64,000 nucleotides of DNA from Verrucomicrobiota bacterium (GCA_016716505.1 JADJWF010000004.1:1-64000), one strand, 5' to 3'; counted from the first letter of the stretch, positions 34,532-42,850 are shown. Notes: a model not told the origin generated them from the sequence alone. Made by a program: numbers and translations.

Positions 34532-36721
34532 TCAGCGCTTGCCGTTGGCCACAAAGACCAGATCGCCGTCCACGTGCAGCCCCAGCGCGGTGGCGTCCCG
34601 CGAGATGCCGGTGGTGGAGCCGCCCAGTGGCAGGTTCGCCACCACGGTCTGCGGCAGGGCCAGCCCGTCCAGCGGGTTCTGGCCCTCGCGGACTTCCGCG
34701 AAGTCGGACGCGCCATCGTTGTCGGTGTCCGCGGCGTCCGGCCGGGTGCCGACGATTTCCTCGACGATGTCGTTGAGGCCGTCGCCGTCGGTGTCGGCCG
34801 CGTTCACGCGGGCCAGCAAGCCAAGCGGCAGGGTGAAGCGGTCGCCGGCTGCGCCGGACCGGAAATGCGTGGTGCCGACCTCAAGCGTCTCCGGGTCGAG
34901 GTAGGTCAGGAAGTACGGCGTTTCCACGCCGCTGATGAGGTTGTCCAACTGCCCGTTGGGCGAGGTGCGTCCGCGCCGGACAAAGCCGGTGCGCAGGTCC
35001 ACCAGGTGGTAAAGCAGCTCGCGACTCCGGAGCGGGCCATAGCCGGCCTGGCCGTTGGCTGCCGGACGCAGTCCCGCCGTGGCCGGACCCGCCCCGCCCG
35101 CGGCGCCGCGCAGGCCCTCGTCGTTCACGCGGGTGATTTCGGCGAACTGCCCGAGCAGGCCGTCGAACATGGTTTCCCAACCGGCGGCCTGGGCAGTGGT
35201 GGCAGCGTTTTGCAGCGCGGTGGCGGCGTTTTCGATGGCCGTCTTTTCGGCCGGCGTCATGCCGCCCTGGGCGAAGCGGTCAAAGCGGTCCAGCAACGCG
35301 GTGACTGTGGTGGCGGGTAGGCCGTTGGGCGCCGGGCGGGCCAGCAAAGCGGCGCGTTCGGCGGTGGAAATCCGCGCGGCGTCCTCGCTGGCGGGATCCA
35401 GCGCCGCGACCAGCGCGTTGCCGAAGGCAATGAAGCCTGCATTGTCCGCAGCAGCGGCCTCGAGCCAGGCCGGTGCGCCGGCCACAACGCCGACCAGTTC
35501 GCGCATCGTTTCCAGCAACTGGGTTTGCAGGGCCTCATTGTCCTCACGCGCCAGCCGGGGCCGGTGAAGCTTCGATCCCATCCCGGCCAAGGCAGCGCGG
35601 CGAGCATTGGCCGCTTGGCAGGCCTGCATGTCGTCGGTAGCTGTTTTTAACTCGTAGGCGCACTGGACGTAGCCGGCAACCGTGCCCACACCTGGAATGC
35701 ACCCCAACCCGCCGAAAAGAGCATTGTAGGCAAGTGCTCCGCCGCAGTTTTGCGTGGGGTCGCTGCAATCCTGAATGGAAGAGACTACCGCCTGACCGAT
35801 GCTCACCGCGCAACCCAAGCCCGGGGACAATTCCAGCAGTTCCAGAAACGCGCCCTGCATGCAGCCCATGAAGGCGTCTTGAACTGCGTCAGCCTCCGCT
35901 TGGCACGGCCCGGGTCCACCCGCCCCGCCGCCGCCGCCTGTGCTGCCCGGTGAACTGCCGTGCCAGCCCGGCTGCAGCACGCCGACGCCGGGGTCGGTCT
36001 CCACAAAATTGCCGTCGGCCGTGACCGTCATGCTGCCCTGAATCTCCCAGCGACCGGTGTCGTGGTTGTAGCTCCACAGCGCCGACTTCGCGCCGGGCGG
36101 AAGTTTCTGGCCGGTGACCGGATCGGGCAGGTTCGGGAAGCGCACGGGCACCGGCTCGCCGAAGTTCGACGGGCCGTCGGTCTGAATGGTGATGACCAAC
36201 GGCATCTCGAGCCCCGGCGGCAGCGGCGAGGGAATGCGGTCCGGCTCGACCGGCGCGAGGCCCACGCGGCCGCCGCGCGTGCCGTTGTCGGCGAACAGCG
36301 CGTTCGGAGGCACCGTGAGACTCAACCCCGCCAATTCGGGATGCTCTGCCAGCACCGCCGCCGGCAGTGTCACCGTGGTCGGCTGCGTGGCGCTGACGGC
36401 CTGGAGTGTGCCGGCCTTGACCAGCGGCAGGAAGATTTCTCCGGTACCGCCGGCGAGGTTGTTCGTCAGCCCGGCCACGGCCTCGAAGGTTTTGCCGACA
36501 AACGGGTAGTAGTCGCGGTCGGGCCACTGGCTTTCCCAAGCCGTCCGGCCGTCCACATGCACGAAGAACCGCCCGGCCGGACTGCGCAGGCTGAAGAAGC
36601 CGTTCTCGTCGGTCAGGGTGCGCAGCGTTTCCTCCGCGCCGTCCACGGTGATGGTCACTCCGCCCAGCGGACGGTTGGTGGTGCCGCCGCCCGGCAGCGG
36701 CACCGGCTCGGAGGCGAACAC
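34532..36721 (-). CDS. Giant modular secreted protein, copy 4: middle part with an unknown Cys-rich module
   Basis: 729 codons, opening in frame just after a TAA at 36749-36751 and ending at TGA 34532-34534. It begins within the carboxypeptidase-regulatory-like domain (FASEPVPLPGGGTTNRPLGG), continues through the conserved domain (MPLVITIQTDGPSNF, FVETDPGVGVLQPGWHG), then a module unique to this copy. That module has a Cys-rich helical start (DAFMGCMQGAFLELLELSPG, NCGGALAYNALFGGLGCIPG) and a long helical stretch (LETMRELVGVVAGAPAWLEA, AIENAATALQNAATTAQAAG). Calcium-type repeats follow (DTDGDGLNDIVEEIVG; DTDNDGASDFAEVREG). I do not recognise the central module; by position it replaces the protease and lipase-like modules of copies 3 and 2. 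Confidence 0.72.
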   Translation of the reverse strand: MFASEPVPLPGGGTTNRPLGGVTITVDGAEETLRTLTDENGFFSLRSPAGRFFVHVDGRTAWESQWPDRDYYPFVGKTFEAVAGLTNNLAGGTGEIFLPLVKAGTLQAVSATQPTTVTLPAAVLAEHPELAGLSLTVPPNALFADNGTRGGRVGLAPVEPDRIPSPLPPGLEMPLVITIQTDGPSNFGEPVPVRFPNLPDPVTGQKLPPGAKSALWSYNHDTGRWEIQGSMTVTADGNFVETDPGVGVLQPGWHGSSPGSTGGGGGAGGPGPCQAEADAVQDAFMGCMQGAFLELLELSPGLGCAVSIGQAVVSSIQDCSDPTQNCGGALAYNALFGGLGCIPGVGTVAGYVQCAYELKTATDDMQACQAANARRAALAGMGSKLHRPRLAREDNEALQTQLLETMRELVGVVAGAPAWLEAAAADNAGFIAFGNALVAALDPASEDAARISTAERAALLARPAPNGLPATTVTALLDRFDRFAQGGMTPAEKTAIENAATALQNAATTAQAAGWETMFDGLLGQFAEITRVNDEGLRGAAGGAGPATAGLRPAANGQAGYGPLRSRELLYHLVDLRTGFVRRGRTSPNGQLDNLISGVETPYFLTYLDPETLEVGTTHFRSGAAGDRFTLPLGLLARVNAADTDGDGLNDIVEEIVGTRPDAADTDNDGASDFAEVREGQNPLDGLALPQTVVANLPLGGSTTGISRDATALGLHVDGDLVFVANGKR

Positions 36722-37400
36722 ATGGCCGATGACGCGGGTGCCGGGTACTTACGCGACCGGCGCGGTGAGAAAGCTCAGCGTGCGCGTGCCGCCCGGCGCG
36801 CCGTCGCCATCGCCGTCCACGGGTCCGCCGCCGGCGTCTTGCAGGCCGTCGCTGGCGAAAGTGACGCGGATGCGCGAGCCGCCCGGCAGCGGTTCGAGGT
36901 AAAAGACCGTCGCAGTGCGGCGGTCGGCGGACACCTCGACGCGGGTGAGGAGCCGGCGCGCGCCGAAGTCGGCGTAAAGGCGATCGTTGCCAATCTGCGT
37001 GCCAGCGGCCAGGGGGGGCGGAGAAGCGCAGGATCGTCTCACGGTTCACCGACACGCCCGCCTCGCCCTCGGCGGGGGAGGTCTCCGCCACTCCGGTCAG
37101 GCCTGCCTGCCGGAGCCGGTAAAAACGTGCCGCCCCCGAGGGGGTCAAGGTCACGATGCGCCGGTCGCCATCGCTGGAGGGGAGTTCCGGAGCCGGCTGC
37201 CAGGTGACGGGCGGGGTGAGGCTGGCCGCGGATTCGAGCACCCAGCCTGGGGCCTGGTGGGTCCAGCGGATTTCCACCGCGCCAACGGAGCGGGAAAGTT
37301 CCAAGGCCGGCTGTGTTTGCGATACCAGGCAAACGCCCTTGGTCAAGGCAGCCAAAGTAATCCAACGGTGAATAGCGGAGACGATCGTTGTTTGGGCCAT
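36722..37400 (-). pseudogene. N-terminal part of copy 4, with a G7 frameshift and an in-frame stop
   Basis: ATG 37400 (MAQTTIVSAIHRWITLAALTKGVCLVSQ) gives a signal-like start. The first domain is a tail-type module moved to the N-terminus (VEIRWTHQAPGWVLESAASL to ARFYRLRQAG). GEAGVSVNRETILRFSAP follows; at a run of seven G (plus 37012-37018) the frame slips, and the right continuation (LAAGTQIGNDRLYADFGAR, LPGGSRIRVTF) is in the next frame. It meets TAA at 36749-36751 and then continues in the same frame as VPGTRVIGHVFASEPVP. With the two lesions corrected, copy 4 would be about 1755 residues. Confidence 0.72.
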
Positions 37401-37633
37401 TTGACTTCGGAAGCCTAGGCAAGCCTTTGCAAAAGTCAATGTATTGCTTAATCATCTCACAAATGTTACTTACACAGCACTCTGCCTGGCGCTTGCTTTG
37501 GCAAGCGTCCGAATCAGCCTGCCATCACGAAAGCATCTTTGGCTGTTTGGGTTGCTGCTGTGACTCTCAAACTCAACTCGATAATGAAACCGAGTAAAAA
37601 ACCTTTTGACAATTGATCCGCCCACTATACGAA
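37401..37633. promoter_or_regulatory. AT-richer divergent promoter region
   Basis: This gap separates the minus-strand giant-protein operon from a plus-strand secreted gene and is visibly AT-richer than its surroundings. On the minus strand TTGACT (37434-37439) and TAGGCT (37412-37417) are 16 bases apart, but the inferred start would be nearly leaderless. On the plus strand TTGACA lies at 37606-37611 with TATACG at 37626-37631, a short 14-base spacing. Either could be functional; neither is strong. Confidence 0.35.
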
Positions 37634-38989
37634 ATGCCCGTCATGCAGTCCAAACAGACCTTCGACTCCAGCCGCACCCGGCGCACCTGCTTGTTGTTGG
37701 TTTTGGCGACGACCGTGTCCCCGCCCTCTTTCGGCCAGGGCACGGCTTTTCAATACCAAGGCCGGCTCACGTATCAGGGCACACCGGCCGAGGGGCTTTA
37801 CGACTTCACCTTCACCGTGTTTGACGCGGTCCAGGGCGGGAATGCCCTCGGGACGGGCAGGCAAACAAACACCGTGCAGGTTTCGGGAGGCGTGTTCAAT
37901 ACGACGCTCGATTTTGGCCCAAACGTCTTCACCGGCGCGGGGCGCTGGCTCGAACTGGGTGTGCGCACCAACGGCCCGGGTCCCATCCAAATCCTCAGCC
38001 CGCGACAGGAATTGCTCCCGACACCTTATGCGATTCATGCGGCCACGGCCGGTTCCGCGCAGGCACTCCCAGCCAACACCATCCAAACTTCGGCCCTTGC
38101 CGACAACGCGGTGACGGTGGCCAAAGTTGCGGCCGGACAGGTGGTGAAGTCGCTCAACGGCCTGAAAGACCACGTGGTTTTACAGGCCGGCAACAATGTC
38201 CAAATCACCACCAACGGCAACAATTTGACGATTTCCGCTTCTGGCGGTGGGGGAGGATTAACGCTGCCGTGTAGTGGTTCCACGGCCTCTGCCAACCCTG
38301 CCCTGCAACTGGCCAACACCGGCGCCGGTACCGGCTTGCAGGTGGACTCCGGAGACGGCTCGGGCGTGTTCGGGCGCAGCCAGAAGAACATCGGCGTGTT
38401 CGGCCAAACTTTCGGTGATAACGCCGCCGGGGTAGTCGGCCGGAACGAATCAGCCAGTACCGGTCAAGGGCAGGCGGTCTTCGGGTATGCCTCCGGCAAC
38501 GCCGTGGGCGTGCTGGGCATGAGCGAGGGCAACGATGGCATTTCCGGCCGGTCCAACGCCAGCGGCAAGAGCGGGGTGCTTGGCTACACGGAACGTTCGG
38601 ACGGCTGGGGTGGGTACTTCGTCAATACCGCCAACGGCGAGGCCCTGCACGCTGAAGGCCGCGCGTGGGTGAGCGGCGAAATGTCGGTCGCCGTGCTGAC
38701 CATTCGCGGCGGCGCGGACCTAGCCGAACCCTTTGCCAGCAGCGACGGTCCGTTGGCGCCCGGCTCTGTGGTGGTGATAGATCCGGAGCGGCCGGGCAAA
38801 CTACGTTTGGCCACCGAGCCTTACGATACTAAGGTGGCCGGGGTGATCTCCGGCGCCGGCGGGGTCCAGCCCGGCATTGCCCTGCGGCAGGACGGGGCAC
38901 TCGATGGGGGCCATCACGTGGCGCTCACCGGCCGGGTGTATGTCCTGGCGGGTGCAGCCTTCGGTACCACCAGCCCGCAGATTTGTTGA
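37634..38989 (+). CDS. Secreted fibre-like protein with glycine-periodic repeats
   Basis: ATG 37634 (MPVMQSKQTF) or ATG 37643 gives a signal sequence (RTCLLLVLATTVSPPSFGQ); an upstream TTG is less likely. The first domain, FQYQGRLTYQGTPAEGLYDFTFTVFDA to LPTPYAIHAATAGSA, is common at the N-terminus of secreted proteins in this phylum. A middle part (NTIQTSALADNAVTVAKVAAG) is followed by short repeats such as GVFGRSQKNIGVFGQTFGD, AAGVVGRNES, AVGVLGMSEG, KSGVLGYTERSDGWGGYF, a periodicity typical of trimeric beta-solenoid fibres. The C-terminal region (IRGGADLAEPFASSDGPLAPGSVVV) looks like a cap domain. It stops at 38989 where the expected continuation (DLLTTSD-PGHA) has slipped into another frame, so the natural C-terminus is lost. 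Confidence 0.78.
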   Translation: MPVMQSKQTFDSSRTRRTCLLLVLATTVSPPSFGQGTAFQYQGRLTYQGTPAEGLYDFTFTVFDAVQGGNALGTGRQTNTVQVSGGVFNTTLDFGPNVFTGAGRWLELGVRTNGPGPIQILSPRQELLPTPYAIHAATAGSAQALPANTIQTSALADNAVTVAKVAAGQVVKSLNGLKDHVVLQAGNNVQITTNGNNLTISASGGGGGLTLPCSGSTASANPALQLANTGAGTGLQVDSGDGSGVFGRSQKNIGVFGQTFGDNAAGVVGRNESASTGQGQAVFGYASGNAVGVLGMSEGNDGISGRSNASGKSGVLGYTERSDGWGGYFVNTANGEALHAEGRAWVSGEMSVAVLTIRGGADLAEPFASSDGPLAPGSVVVIDPERPGKLRLATEPYDTKVAGVISGAGGVQPGIALRQDGALDGGHHVALTGRVYVLAGAAFGTTSPQIC

Positions 38990-39326
38990 CCACTTCCGAC
39001 CCCCGGTCACGCTCTCCGGCACCGCGGGCGCCTTGGCGGTACCGGCCCTGGCCGGCGGCGGTTTTTCCGTCTCGCCCGGCTTCTGGAGCGTGGTGACGGT
39101 GATTGCCACACCCGAGGCCCCGGCGCTGCAGGTACAACTGAACCCCGACGGCACCGTCACGATTTCCTGGCCCGCGTCTGCGACGGGTTTCGTATTGCAG
39201 CAAACCACTACTCTCGGCAGCGGAGGGTGGCTCCCCGCGCTGTTTTCAGTCGGGGATGATGGTACTTGGAAAAGCGTGCGTTTTGCCCCGCCGCCGGGGC
39301 AGCTTTTCTTCCGCCTCGCGCGCTGA
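38986..39326 (+). pseudogene. C-terminal tail fragment joined to the fibre-like gene
   Basis: In a frame different from the preceding gene, about 110 codons read LSGTAGALAVPALAGGGFSV, then PGFWSVVTVIATPEAPALQV, NPDGTVTISWPASATGFVLQ and GTWKSVRFAPPPGQLFFRLAR to the stop at 39326. This is the usual C-terminus of a different class of secreted protein (FWS segment plus tail module). It probably arrived by a deletion that joined two genes; no start of its own is evident. Confidence 0.6.
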
Positions 39327-39438
39327 ATTAAACGCTGTTCGGGCCGGTCCGAATTTCGAGCGGGTTTGGTGTCCGGAGTGAACACAGACCCTGCGTGACC
39401 TGCCGGTGAAAATCGGTTGCCCCGGGATCCTCGGGAGG

Positions 39439-39478
39439 AACCCCGCGTGTCCGCGGGGTTGATATTCCGGGCTTTTTT
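39439..39478 (+). terminator. Hairpin upstream of the sugar operon
   Basis: Perfect 9-bp arms AACCCCGCG (39439-39447) and CGCGGGGTT (39452-39460) close a 4-base loop; a run of six T occurs at 39473-39478, 12 bases beyond the stem. It may terminate transcription from the preceding fragment. The 399 bases from 39327 to 39725 hold otherwise no gene; the part from about 39600 should hold the promoter of the operon. Confidence 0.45.
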
Positions 39479-39685
39479 GGTTCCTCCAAACGCGCGCCGA
39501 GCGTCCCCGGTCTCGCCCACGACCCGGCATGCCGTTGTTCCCGCGGGGACGGCTCCTCCCGGTGTGTTGGCCGTCGCCGCTGCTTCGCAATACCGGGCCA
39601 ACCTCCGTTGCGTTACGTGCTGGTTGGCAAGGCTTCCGGGGAAAACCGTTTTCACTCCGAGACACCTTAAAATGAAAAAATGATT

Positions 39686-39695
39686 GTCATATGAC
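39686..39695. promoter_or_regulatory. Candidate operator upstream of the sugar operon
   Basis: GTCATATGAC is a perfect 10-bp palindrome, 30 bases before the start at 39726 and just after an A/T-rich stretch. It could be the site for the RpiR-type regulator encoded within this operon. Only the palindrome is seen; the match to a regulator is a guess. Confidence 0.35.
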
Positions 39696-39725
39696 GCGGG
39701 TTCGGCATTACTCCCGCCGATTACA

Positions 39726-40391
39726 ATGAATTTCCCCAAACCTTCCGGGCCGGCTGACAGTTGCGAAGACCGCAATTGGGGCCGCCTCGCACAAGCGGTC
39801 TGGGCGGCCGAAGCCACAGCCATTGGGGGGTTGGCGCATTTCGTAGAGCCGGCGGCCTTGTGCCGTTGCGTGGAAAAGCTGGCCAATTGTCGGGGCCGGA
39901 TTCTGACCACCGGCTGCGGCACGTCAGCCGCCGCCGCGAAGAAGATCGCCCACTCGCTGTGCTGCATCGAGCGCCCGGCGGCCTTCCTCTCGCCCAGTGA
40001 CGCGGTGCATGGCGGGCTGGGACTCGTGCAGCCCGGCGACGTGGTCATTGTCATCTCCAAAGGCGGCAGCACGCGCGAACTGCTCAGCCTGGTGCCGGCC
40101 TGCAAGACCAAGCGGGCCTTCCTGATTGCCGTGACGGAAAACCCGGACTCGCCGCTGGCCCGGGCTGCGGACCTGCTCCTGCGGGTCAAGGTGGAGCGCG
40201 AGCCGGACCCGTTCAACATGCTGGCCACGGCCAGCACGCTGGCGGTGATTGCGGTCTTCGACGCGGTGTGCATCGCGCTGATGCACCTGACCGGCTACAC
40301 GCGCGAGCAATTCGCCGTCATTCATCCCGGTGGCGCGGTGGGCGAGCGGCTGCTCGACCCGACCAAAGACAAGGCCTACAACCAACCATGA
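39726..40391 (+). CDS. SIS-domain sugar-phosphate isomerase-like protein (KpsF/GutQ type)
   Basis: 221 residues from ATG 39726 (MNFPKPSGPADS); the longer frame adds unlikely sequence. One SIS domain: RILTTGCGTSAAAAKKIAHSL, a core VQPGDVVIVISKGGSTRELLSLV, LIAVTENPDSPLARAADLLLRV, and the family's C-terminal HPGGAVGERL. This matches arabinose-5-phosphate isomerase-like proteins without their CBS domains. It probably isomerises a phosphorylated aldose/ketose in the cytosol. Its stop overlaps the start of the alcohol dehydrogenase gene as ATGA, so the two are translationally coupled and this gene heads the operon. Confidence 0.85.
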   Translation: MNFPKPSGPADSCEDRNWGRLAQAVWAAEATAIGGLAHFVEPAALCRCVEKLANCRGRILTTGCGTSAAAAKKIAHSLCCIERPAAFLSPSDAVHGGLGLVQPGDVVIVISKGGSTRELLSLVPACKTKRAFLIAVTENPDSPLARAADLLLRVKVEREPDPFNMLATASTLAVIAVFDAVCIALMHLTGYTREQFAVIHPGGAVGERLLDPTKDKAYNQP

Positions 40392-41431
40392 AAGCCGCCT
40401 TTCTCGTCGGCCCGCAAACCATCGAAGTGCGTGAAGCGCCGTTGCCCGCCTGCCCCACCGACGGCCTGGTGCTCGAGATGCGGGCCTGTGGCGTGTGCGG
40501 CTCGGATTTGCGTCGCTGGCGCGAAGGGCCGCCGGCAGGTGTTGACCACCTGATCCAGGGTCATGAACTGGCCGGCGTGGTGCTCGAGGCCGGGGCGCAG
40601 GTGACACGCTTCCAAGTGGGCGACCGGCTGGCCGTGGCGCCGGACATTCACTGTGGCGAGTGTTGGTATTGCCGGCGCGGCCTCTTCAACCTTTGCCCGG
40701 CGCTCAAGCTGCTGGGCATCACGCCGGGGCTGGACGGCGGGTTTGCCGAGCGGGTGGTGTTGACGGGCGAGTTGCTCCGCAACGGAATTGTTCACCGGAT
40801 GCCCGAGGGATCGAGTTGGCACGAGGGTGCGCTGGCCGAAACGCTTTCCTCCGTGCTGGCCTCCCATGAGAAGTGTGCCACGAGTCTGGGAGAAACCGTG
40901 GTGGTGATGGGCGCGGGACCCATCGGATGCCTGCACGTCGTGATCGCCCGCGCGCGGGGCGCCCGGGTGCTGGTCAGCGAGCCCAACCCGGCGCGGCGCG
41001 GCAGGGCGGAACAATTTGAGCCCGACGCGGTCCTGGATCCTTCGCAACAGGACGTGGTTAGCGAGGTGAAGCGCCTGACGCATGGGCTGGGTGCGGACGT
41101 GGTCATTTGCGCCAATCCGGTCGCCAGCACGCAGACCCAGGCGGTGGAGATGGCCCGGCGGGGCGGGCGCATTGTCCTGTTTGGGGGCCTGCCCAAGGCC
41201 GATCCGATGGTGCGCCTGAATGCCAACCTCATCCACTACGGCGAGCAGGTGGTGTTGGGCGCGTTCTCCTACCACCCGCGTTTCCACGAAGAGGCGCTCG
41301 AGGTGCTCCGCCGCAAGGTGGTGCGGGCTGAGCAGTTCGTCACGCATACCCGACCGCTGTCGCGCATCGCCGAAGCCTTTGCGATCGCCGCCTCGGGCGA
41401 AGCCTTGAAGGTGATGGTGGAACCAGATTGA
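40388..41431 (+). CDS. Zinc-dependent medium-chain alcohol/polyol dehydrogenase
   Basis: 347 residues, starting at the ATGA overlap with the preceding gene. Catalytic zinc ligands are in ACGVCGSDLRRW and QGHELAGVV, the structural zinc site is the four-Cys loop CGECWYCRRGLFNLC, and the Rossmann fold begins VVMGAGPIGCLHV. The order and length fit sorbitol/threonine/L-iditol dehydrogenase relatives. It should oxidise a sugar alcohol or sugar acid hydroxyl with NAD(P). The gene for a homoserine-dehydrogenase-like protein follows after 18 bases. Substrate cannot be told from sequence. Confidence 0.9.
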   Translation: MKAAFLVGPQTIEVREAPLPACPTDGLVLEMRACGVCGSDLRRWREGPPAGVDHLIQGHELAGVVLEAGAQVTRFQVGDRLAVAPDIHCGECWYCRRGLFNLCPALKLLGITPGLDGGFAERVVLTGELLRNGIVHRMPEGSSWHEGALAETLSSVLASHEKCATSLGETVVVMGAGPIGCLHVVIARARGARVLVSEPNPARRGRAEQFEPDAVLDPSQQDVVSEVKRLTHGLGADVVICANPVASTQTQAVEMARRGGRIVLFGGLPKADPMVRLNANLIHYGEQVVLGAFSYHPRFHEEALEVLRRKVVRAEQFVTHTRPLSRIAEAFAIAASGEALKVMVEPD

Positions 41432-41449
41432 AGCACCGGGCTTTTTGCG

Positions 41450-42850
41450 ATGAACGCCATCAACGAACGACTGCTGGAACTGGAAGCCAGACGAACGCCC
41501 GTAACCATCGGGCTGATTGGCGCCGGCCAGATGGGCCAGGAAATCCTCTGCCAGGTGCAGTTGATGAAAGGCGTGCGCGTGCCGGTGGTGGTGGACGTGA
41601 GCTTCGAACGGGTCGAGCTGGCCTGCCGGATGGCCAACATCCCCGCCGAGCGCATCGTGCGCGCCACCGACCTCGACACGGCCCGCCGCGCCATTGCTGG
41701 GGGCCGGTGCGTGGCGGCCACGGACTGGCAACTGGTGACGGCGCTGCCCGAAGTGCAGGTGGTGGTGGATGCCACCGGCGTGCCCGAGGTGGGCGCGGCC
41801 ATTGCCCTGGCAACCATCGCGGCGCACAAGCACATCGTCATGATGAACGTTGAGTGCGACGTGACCATCGGCGCCATCTTGCGCCGCAAGGCCGAGGCAG
41901 CGGGTGTGATCTACTCGCTGGCCGCGGGCGACGAGCCGGCGGCGATTCTGGAACTTTACCGGTTCGCCCGTGCCTTAGGCTTTGAAGTCGTCTGCGCCGG
42001 CAAGGGCAAGAACAACCCGCTGGACATCACGGCCACGCCTGATTCCTTGGCTGAGAAAGCCAGGGCCCGCGACATGAGCGCCCGGATGTTGTGCGAGTTC
42101 GTGGACGGCTCGAAGACGGCGGTCGAGATGTGCAGCGTAGCCAACGCCACGGGCCTGGTGCCGGACGTGCGCGGCATGCACGGGGCAACGGCGACGCGCG
42201 ACACGTTGCACAAGGTCTTTTGCCCCCGCGCCGACGGTGGCGTGTTGAACCGCAAAGGAGTGGTGGACTTTGCCATCGGCGTGCATCCGGGCGTGTTTGT
42301 GGTGTTCACCACGGATCACGCGCGGCTCAAGCACGGCCTGATCCAGCGCGACATGGGCACCGGGCCGCACTACCTGCTGTTCCGGCCCTACCATCTGTGC
42401 AGCATCGAAGTGCCGTTGACCTGCGCCCAGGCGGTCATTTACGGCGAATCCAGCGGCCATCCGCTGCCGCGGCCGGTGGCCGAGTGCCTCGCCATCGCCA
42501 AGCGCGACCTGCGCATCGGCGAGACCCTCGACGCCATCGGCGAGTATTGCTACCGCGGCTCGATTGACACGGTCGAGGCCGCCCGCGCCGAAAACCTGCT
42601 GCCGCTGGGTTTGGCCAAAGGCTGCGTGCTCAAACGCGCCGTGCCGCGCGGTCAGCCCATTCGTTACGACGACGTCGAGTCCGTGCCCGACACCCTCCTG
42701 GCCCGCCTCCGCCGCGAGCAAGACCAAGTCTGCTTCGGCCCTCCCGCACCGGCTCCAACGCCCGACGGCGGGGAACCAAGACCCCAGAACAAGGAACCAG
42801 GAACAAGGAACAACGAACGACGAACCACGAGCCACGAACCATGCCCCTGA
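41450..42850 (+). CDS. Homoserine-dehydrogenase-like NAD(P)-binding protein with SAF domain
   Basis: 466 residues. The N-terminal Rossmann domain reads VTIGLIGAGQMGQEILCQV; VVVDATGVPEVGAAIALATI is the adjoining strand-helix, and GKGKNNPLDITATPDS lies in the dimer/catalytic part. A SAF domain closes the protein (AENLLPLGLAKGCVLKRAVP, GQPIRYDDVESVPD). Proteins with this combination occur in carbohydrate clusters and probably act on sugar acids or lactones, but I know of no assignment that fits here. The last 30 residues (about NKEPGTRNNERRTTSHEP) are encoded by an intergenic-type repeat and are probably not native. The stop overlaps the kinase start by 10 bases. Confidence 0.82.
   Translation: MNAINERLLELEARRTPVTIGLIGAGQMGQEILCQVQLMKGVRVPVVVDVSFERVELACRMANIPAERIVRATDLDTARRAIAGGRCVAATDWQLVTALPEVQVVVDATGVPEVGAAIALATIAAHKHIVMMNVECDVTIGAILRRKAEAAGVIYSLAAGDEPAAILELYRFARALGFEVVCAGKGKNNPLDITATPDSLAEKARARDMSARMLCEFVDGSKTAVEMCSVANATGLVPDVRGMHGATATRDTLHKVFCPRADGGVLNRKGVVDFAIGVHPGVFVVFTTDHARLKHGLIQRDMGTGPHYLLFRPYHLCSIEVPLTCAQAVIYGESSGHPLPRPVAECLAIAKRDLRIGETLDAIGEYCYRGSIDTVEAARAENLLPLGLAKGCVLKRAVPRGQPIRYDDVESVPDTLLARLRREQDQVCFGPPAPAPTPDGGEPRPQNKEPGTRNNERRTTSHEPCP
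42772..42840. repeat. AACAAGGAAC/ACGAACC-type low-complexity repeat before the kinase start
   Basis: Imperfect short units (GAACAAGGAAC, CAACGAACGAC, CACGAACC) run up to the base before ATG 42841. The same motif bounds the four-helix-bundle gene at 47.5-48.0 kb. Confidence 0.8.

Noticed and set aside
34532..34534. Selenocysteine or other recoding at the TGA in copy 4
   Set aside because: No Cys-like context, no hairpin of the expected type close behind, and a second unrelated stop (TAA) in the same gene; plain nonsense mutation is simpler.
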